Shown: piece by piece, positions 59,380 to 64,000 of the stretch | How the letters are laid out: the number at the start of each line of letters is the position of its first letter | Position numbering within the stretch: position 1 is the first letter of the stretch | Program-made: the position numbers and the translations under genes | Notes under the pieces: generated by a model | Told to the model about the DNA's origin: nothing | The model's database searches: none | What the model saw: the letters and a program-made list of their open reading frames with translations, nothing else | Source of the DNA: Alphaproteobacteria bacterium | GTDB lineage: Bacteria > Pseudomonadota > Alphaproteobacteria > Caulobacterales > Aquidulcibacteraceae | Length of the DNA: 64,000 nt | Reading direction: 5' to 3' | Assembly: GCA_030430715.1 (NCBI GenBank) | Contig: JAUIJZ010000006.1 | Location: 1-64,000, forward strand

Positions 59380-60396
59380 ATGAAGTCACGACGCTTAGGC
59401 AAAAGCGCCATTGCGGTTTCCGAAATCTGCATGGGGACGATGACGTTCGGCAATCAGGCCGACGAAAAGACCGCCGCGCGCGTCTGCGACATGAGCCTCG
59501 ATGCGGGGATCAATTTTTTCGACACGGCGGAGAATTATCCGGTTCCGCCAAAAGAAGAATATGCCGGTCGCACCGAGGAATTCTTCGGCCGTTGGCTGAA
59601 AACCAAGCGCCGTGATGAAGTGATCCTGGCGACGAAGGTCAGCGGGCCGAGCCACGGCTGGCTCCGAAGCAGCCAGCGCGCCGGCATGACGGCGCTGGAT
59701 CGCCACAACATCACGCGCGCCGTCGAGGCCAGCCTCAAGCGTCTGCAAACCGATTATATCGATCTCTACCAAACGCACTGGCCCGATCACGGCACGGCCT
59801 ATGACGAAACCATGGAGGCGCTCGACGACCTCGTGCGCGACGGCAAAGTGCGCGTGATCGGCTGTTCGAACGAAACCACTTGGGGGCTGATGAAAAGCAT
59901 CGAAGCGTCGTCGCGCCTCGGCGTCGCGCGCTATCAGACCATCCAGAATAATTTCAGCATGAACAATCGCCGCTTCGAGGATGAACTCGCCGCGGCGTGC
60001 CGGCAGGAGGGCGTGAGCCTGTTGCCGTATTCGCCGATTGGCGGTGGCGTGCTCTCGGGGAAATACCAAAACGGCGCGCGGCCCGAGGGCGCACGTTTCG
60101 CCAATTATCTCAATATTGGCGGGCGGCAGGCGGCGATGGCCTCGCGCTATGTCAACGAAAAGAGCCTGGCCTCGACGGAGGCGTTCATGGGCGTCGCCGC
60201 CGAAGCCGGCATCGACGTGGTCACGCTCGCGGTGGCGTGGTCGAAGCAGCATGATTTTGTCGCTTCCACGATTGTGGGTGTGACGAGCACCGAGCAGCTG
60301 GCGCCGATCTTCGCGGCGGCTGATTTGGTGTTGTCCGACGAGGTGATGCAGGCGGTGGACAAGGTCACGAAAGACATCTTGTACCCGATGGGCTGA
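59380..60396 (+). CDS. Aldo/keto reductase (Tas-like)
   Basis: This 338-residue NADPH-dependent oxidoreductase belongs to the aldo/keto reductase superfamily. It shows FDTAENYPVPP (Asp and Tyr of the tetrad), ATKVSG (Lys), DLYQTHWPD (His) and SIV-type C-terminal cofactor contacts (ASTIVGVTSTEQL). The overall layout resembles E. coli Tas. The substrate is unknown. It lies between thyA and folA on the same strand with small gaps, so it is probably cotranscribed. Confidence 0.88.
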   Translation: MKSRRLGKSAIAVSEICMGTMTFGNQADEKTAARVCDMSLDAGINFFDTAENYPVPPKEEYAGRTEEFFGRWLKTKRRDEVILATKVSGPSHGWLRSSQRAGMTALDRHNITRAVEASLKRLQTDYIDLYQTHWPDHGTAYDETMEALDDLVRDGKVRVIGCSNETTWGLMKSIEASSRLGVARYQTIQNNFSMNNRRFEDELAAACRQEGVSLLPYSPIGGGVLSGKYQNGARPEGARFANYLNIGGRQAAMASRYVNEKSLASTEAFMGVAAEAGIDVVTLAVAWSKQHDFVASTIVGVTSTEQLAPIFAAADLVLSDEVMQAVDKVTKDILYPMG

Positions 60397-60408
60397 GGCG
60401 CTGGAGCT

Positions 60409-60915
60409 ATGGCCGCTAAACTTACTCTCGTCGTCGCGGTCGCGAAAAACGGAATCATCGGCCGCGAAGGCGGGCTGCCGTGGCGGTTGTCGTCCGACAT
60501 GAAGCGTTTCAAAGCGGCGACGATGGGCAAACCCGTATTGATGGGCCGCAATACCTGGGACAGCCTGCCGAAAAAACCGCTGCCCGGCCGGCAAAATCTC
60601 GTGCTCACGCGCGATGCGAATTTCAAAGCCGAAGGTGCGTGGCTCTATACCGATCTTGCCGCCATGCTTGCGGCCGCCCGCGCTATGGCGGAAAGCGCCG
60701 GCGTTGAGGAAGCCTGCGTCATCGGCGGCGCCCAGCTTTACGAAGCGACGCTGCCTCTTGCCGACCGCATTATGTTGACGGAAGTGAACCTCGCGCCGGA
60801 AGGCGATGCGCGCTTGAACCTCGACCTTTCAGGCTGGCGCGAAGTTTCCCGCGAAGCCGTCGCGCGCGGCGACAAGGATGATGCCGATTTTGTCGTGCGC
60901 GTGTTGGAGCGCTGA
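60409..60915 (+). CDS. folA: Dihydrofolate reductase
   Basis: FolA reduces dihydrofolate to tetrahydrofolate. The 168-residue protein has VVAVAKNGIIGREGGLPWRL (substrate loop), MGRNTWDSLP and IGGAQLYEATLPLADRIMLTEV. It begins 12 bases after the aldo/keto reductase stop with GGAG upstream. The thyA-folA linkage matches their coupled reactions. Confidence 0.95.
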   Translation: MAAKLTLVVAVAKNGIIGREGGLPWRLSSDMKRFKAATMGKPVLMGRNTWDSLPKKPLPGRQNLVLTRDANFKAEGAWLYTDLAAMLAAARAMAESAGVEEACVIGGAQLYEATLPLADRIMLTEVNLAPEGDARLNLDLSGWREVSREAVARGDKDDADFVVRVLER

Positions 60916-60921
60916 GGCGGC

Positions 60922-61536
60922 ATGATCGTTGTGCATCATCTAGAGCAATCGCGGTCACTGCGCATCCTCTGGCTGCTGGAGGAACTCGGTCTCGATTATG
61001 AAGTGAGGCACTACAAGCGCGATCCGGTCACCTATTTGGCGCCGCCAGAACTCAAACACATTCACTCGCTCGGCAAGTCGCCCATGATCGAACTCGATGG
61101 ACGGCCCATGTTGGAGAGCGGCGCCATCGTTGAATTGCTCTGCGAGCGCGAGGGGGGCGGCAAGCTCGCCTTGGCGCCCAACGCGGCCGAGCGGCGCGAT
61201 TATCTCTATTGGCTGCATTTCGCCGAAAGCTCGGTGATGCCATCCGTCATCATGCTCTATTTCATGAAGCGCGTGGGCGAGGCGGGCGCGAAGCAATTGC
61301 CGATGGTGATGGCGCAGCTTGATCTCTTGCTAGGTCACGCCGACCAGGCGCTGGAGGGGCGCGATCATTTTGTTGCCGGGCGCCTCACCGGCGCGGACAT
61401 CCAGATGAGCGCCGCCTCCGATGCCGCCATCAGTTTTGGCCTGGGCGAAAAATACCCGAACCTGACCCGCGTCCGCGCGCTTCTGCGGGAACGGCCTGCA
61501 TTCAAGCGCGCGCTGGAACGCGGCGGCGGCTCATAG
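60922..61536 (+). CDS. Glutathione S-transferase family protein
   Basis: This 204-residue protein has an N-terminal thioredoxin-like domain: VHHLEQSRSLRILWLLEELGLDYEV, then GKSPMIELDGRPMLESGAIVE, which holds the glutathione-binding cis-Pro and the Glu-Ser motif. An all-helical C-terminal domain follows. The substrate is unknown. It follows folA by six bases and is likely in the same transcript. Confidence 0.88.
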   Translation: MIVVHHLEQSRSLRILWLLEELGLDYEVRHYKRDPVTYLAPPELKHIHSLGKSPMIELDGRPMLESGAIVELLCEREGGGKLALAPNAAERRDYLYWLHFAESSVMPSVIMLYFMKRVGEAGAKQLPMVMAQLDLLLGHADQALEGRDHFVAGRLTGADIQMSAASDAAISFGLGEKYPNLTRVRALLRERPAFKRALERGGGS

Positions 61537-61594
61537 TTCTGGACAGACGCGCCGACGCGCATTGAAGTGCGCGCGCTCGATAAAGGTGCTCAGC

Positions 61595-63007
61595 ATGCGC
61601 GCTCGTGATTGTAAGATTGTCGCCACGATGGGGCCGGCCAGTGATCCGCCGGAGCGATTGGCTATGCTGATCGAAGCCGGGGTTGATTGTTTCCGCCTCA
61701 ATTTCAGTCATGGCGGGCGCGAAGATCATGCCCGCCGTCTGGCCGCGATCCGCGCCGCCGAACAGCAGGCGGGCGCCACGGTCGGCGTGTTCGCCGATCT
61801 GCAAGGGCCGAAAATCCGCGTCGGCATGTTCGCGGACGGTCAGATCCAGCTCAAATATAATGATGTTGTGACGCTGGAAGCGTCGGATGAGCCCGGCGAG
61901 CCTGGCCTCATTCGCTTGCCGCACCCCGAACTCGTGCATGCGCTGGAAGAGGGCGACATTCTCAAGCTCGATGACGGCAAGATGCAGCTCACCGTGATCG
62001 AGCACGGACGCACACAATTGAAGGCGCGCGTGGATTTCGGGGGCGCGCTGAAAAACCAGAAGGGCGTGAATGTGCCGACGCGGCGCATTCCGATTTCAGC
62101 GCTGACCGATAAGGACCGCGAAGATTTGAGCTACGCGCTCGATCTTGGCGTTGATTATATCGCCTTGTCTTTCGTGCAGCAGGCTGATGATGTGCGTGAG
62201 GCGCGCGCGCTGATCGGCGATCGCGCCGGGATCATTTCCAAGATCGAAAAGCCCTCGGCGCTGACGCAATTGGAAGAGATTGTCGAAGCATCGGACGCGG
62301 TGATGGTGGCGCGCGGCGATCTCGGCGTGGAGCTTCCGCCCGAACAGGTGCCGATCGCGCAGCGGCGCATCATCGCTACGGCGCGCGCCGCGGGGCGGCC
62401 CGTGATCGTCGCCACGCACATGCTGGAAAGCATGGTCGATGCGCCGACGCCGACACGGGCGGAAGCCTCCGATGTCGCCGGCGCGGTGTATCAGGGCGCC
62501 GATGCGGTGATGCTGTCGGCCGAGAGCGCGGTGGGCCGCCATCCGCAATCGGCTGTGGCGATCATGGACCGCATCATCCGCGCTGTTGAGAACGACAACG
62601 AATACTGGGCTTCGCTCTCGCGAGAGATGACGCCGCCGCAGGATACGACTGCCGACGCCATCGCGCTTTCGGCGCGTCACATCGCTGATGTCATCGGCTG
62701 CGCCACGGTTGTCGCCTATACTTCAACCGGCTCCAGCGCCATCCGTGTGGCGCGCGAACGGCCGCGTTGCGGCGTTGTCGGTCTTACGCCGTTCGTCGAA
62801 ACCGCGCGCAAACTCGCGCTGGTTTGGGGCGTGCGCGCGCAAGTCACCGAAGATGTGCACAATGTCGAGGAAATGGTCGAGAAAGCCGATGCGGCGGTGC
62901 GCGCGATGGGCGCCGCCGATGTCGGCGACCGCATCGCGGTGATCGCCGGCGTGCCGTTCGGCCGCGCGGGCAAGACCAACATGATCCGCGTGCTGCGGCT
63001 GGAATAA
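61595..63007 (+). CDS. pyk: Pyruvate kinase
   Basis: Pyk makes pyruvate and ATP from phosphoenolpyruvate. The 470-residue protein has KIVATMGPAS, RLNFSHG, the catalytic SKIEKPSA, ARGDLGVELP and AVMLSAESAVGRHP. ATHMLESM replaces the usual ATQMLESM; other residues are known at that position in some plant enzymes, so activity is probably kept. A C-terminal allosteric domain is present. ATG 61595 follows AAAGG, and the track start is too long. It converges on apbC, leaving a four-base gap. Confidence 0.94.
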   Translation: MRARDCKIVATMGPASDPPERLAMLIEAGVDCFRLNFSHGGREDHARRLAAIRAAEQQAGATVGVFADLQGPKIRVGMFADGQIQLKYNDVVTLEASDEPGEPGLIRLPHPELVHALEEGDILKLDDGKMQLTVIEHGRTQLKARVDFGGALKNQKGVNVPTRRIPISALTDKDREDLSYALDLGVDYIALSFVQQADDVREARALIGDRAGIISKIEKPSALTQLEEIVEASDAVMVARGDLGVELPPEQVPIAQRRIIATARAAGRPVIVATHMLESMVDAPTPTRAEASDVAGAVYQGADAVMLSAESAVGRHPQSAVAIMDRIIRAVENDNEYWASLSREMTPPQDTTADAIALSARHIADVIGCATVVAYTSTGSSAIRVARERPRCGVVGLTPFVETARKLALVWGVRAQVTEDVHNVEEMVEKADAAVRAMGAADVGDRIAVIAGVPFGRAGKTNMIRVLRLE

Positions 63008-63011
63008 GTTT

Positions 63012-64000
63012 TTAGCGGATCGCGATTTTTGGCGCGGGTTTGTTGAGCCGCGCCACATTGCCGAGCGCGCTTTGCGCAATCTCGCGGAAACGTTGCGCGA
63101 CTGGGTGATCGGGGTTTGCCGCGACCAGCGGCGCGCCGGCATCGGCGCTTTCGCGCAAGCGCACATCAATCGGGATTTCGCCAAGGAACGGCGCGCCGGC
63201 TTGCTCGGCGGTGCGGCGGGCGCCGCCTTCGCCGAATATGTATGCGCGCGATCCGTCCGGTGTTTCGAAATACGCCATGTTCTCGATCACCCCAAGAATG
63301 GGCGCGTGGGTCTTGTCGAACATGGCGATGCCGCGCCGCACGTCGGCGAGCGCCATTTCCTGGGGCGTCGAAACGATCACGGCGCCCGCGAGCGGCGTGC
63401 GCTGCACGAGCGTGAGTTGTACGTCGCCCGTGCCCGGCGGCAGATCGAGCAGCAGCACATCGAGCTCGCCCCAGGCGACATCCTCCAGCATTTGCCTCAC
63501 GGCGCTGGTGGCCATCGCGCCGCGCCAGATCATCGCTTGCTCGGCATTGACGAGATAGCCAATCGACATGGTCTTGAGGCCGTGCGCTTCGATCGGGCTG
63601 ATGGTTTTGTCGGGATTGGCTTGCGGTTTGCGCCCGTGCACGCCGAGCAGCGTTGGCGCCGACGGCCCGTATACATCGAGATCGAGCAGACCCGTCTTCA
63701 TCCCCAATGAGGCGAGCGCGCAGGCGAGATTGACGGCGACGGTTGATTTGCCGACGCCGCCTTTGGCGCTGGCGACGGCGATGACGTGCTTCACACGTGA
63801 CAGACCGTTGGCGCGTCGTGCCGCCTTGGGTTCGTGTGCGGTGAGAACCGCCGCTACAGATGTGACGCCGGAGATGGAACGCGCCGCCGCCTCGGCCTCG
63901 GCACGCACTGCGACATATCGTTCAGCCGCGTCGGAAGGCGCTTCAATCGTGAACGAAACCTTGCCGTCTTCGCGCACTTCGAGGCCGGAAACGCGGCCAG
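63012..64000 (-). CDS. apbC: Mrp/ApbC-type Fe-S cluster carrier ATPase (5' end outside window)
   Basis: This is a P-loop ATPase of the Mrp/NBP35 family that carries Fe-S clusters to apoproteins. Visible are the deviant Walker A SAKGGVGKSTVAVNLA, LLDLDVYGPSAPTLLG, DLPPGTGDVQLTL and ENMAYFETPDG. The N-terminal part includes the end of a MIP18-like domain (GRVSGLEVREDG at the very edge). The family CPxC cluster motif near the C-terminus is not seen: the equivalent region reads ENMAYFETPDGSRAYIFGEGG. The reading frame is open at base 64000, so the start lies beyond the window. Confidence 0.9.
   Translation of the reverse strand, partial: GRVSGLEVREDGKVSFTIEAPSDAAERYVAVRAEAEAAARSISGVTSVAAVLTAHEPKAARRANGLSRVKHVIAVASAKGGVGKSTVAVNLACALASLGMKTGLLDLDVYGPSAPTLLGVHGRKPQANPDKTISPIEAHGLKTMSIGYLVNAEQAMIWRGAMATSAVRQMLEDVAWGELDVLLLDLPPGTGDVQLTLVQRTPLAGAVIVSTPQEMALADVRRGIAMFDKTHAPILGVIENMAYFETPDGSRAYIFGEGGARRTAEQAGAPFLGEIPIDVRLRESADAGAPLVAANPDHPVAQRFREIAQSALGNVARLNKPAPKIAIR

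Noticed and set aside
59395-60594. 399-residue minus-strand ORF
   Set aside because: It is antisense to the aldo/keto reductase and folA starts.

Overview
This GC-rich window is chromosomal DNA from an alphaproteobacterium, most likely of the Caulobacterales/Hyphomonadaceae kind. The evidence is a division and cell-wall (dcw) cluster in alphaproteobacterial order, a circularly permuted two-piece tmRNA gene, an SspB of the alphaproteobacterial type, the ftsZ-lpxC-bamD-ligA order, and a perfect CtrA-type box (TTAA-N7-TTAA) followed by two GANTC sites in front of ftsZ. No phage, insertion sequence, CRISPR array or tRNA was recognised.

Layout. 1-7.95 kb is accessory: an FdhF-type molybdopterin oxidoreductase that appears frameshifted, a heparanase-like (GH79-type) lipoprotein, a type-B carboxylesterase, a secreted VOC protein, the RNase P RNA gene, a sterol-desaturase-family protein and an SDR. 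8.05-20.2 kb is the compact dcw run rsmH-ftsL-ftsI-murE-murF-mraY-murD-ftsW-murG-murC, with overlapping or near-abutting genes and no mraZ. From 20.2 to 34.0 kb the remaining cluster (murB, ddl, ftsQ, ftsA, ftsZ) is interrupted by an SLC13-type permease, two long intergenic palindromes, a HAD hydrolase, a DUF6491-like lipoprotein, a TIR-like membrane protein with a 44-residue membrane peptide, katG, and an antisense CNT nucleoside transporter between ftsA and ftsZ.

34-49 kb holds envelope and housekeeping genes: lpxC, bamD, a ligA carrying a palindromic element inside its reading frame, a pepP-type aminopeptidase operon with an encapsulated-ferritin-like protein but no encapsulin, prmA and a UvrD/PcrA helicase. 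49-55.2 kb is the most unusual part. It has two tandem TIR-domain membrane proteins, one fused to DUF805 and one fused through a single membrane helix to a cysteine-containing extracytoplasmic domain. That domain also occurs alone as a secreted protein at 45.3 kb. Nearby is a membrane protein with a possible TIR-like/Rossmannoid domain, translationally coupled to a RusA-like resolvase. 55-64 kb returns to core genes: cytochrome c', sspB next to ssrA (the adaptor beside the RNA that encodes its tag), thyA-AKR-folA, a GST, pyk, and the start of apbC/mrp, which runs off the end.

Functional links: the dcw genes make and deploy lipid II for division, LpxC and BamD add outer-membrane synthesis and assembly, and the CtrA/GANTC signals suggest cell-cycle control of ftsZ. 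tmRNA tags stalled products and SspB delivers them to ClpXP. ThyA and FolA together sustain dTMP synthesis. The best candidate for something undescribed is the TIR/extracytoplasmic-sensor family. All family assignments come from reading motifs by eye; no database search was run.
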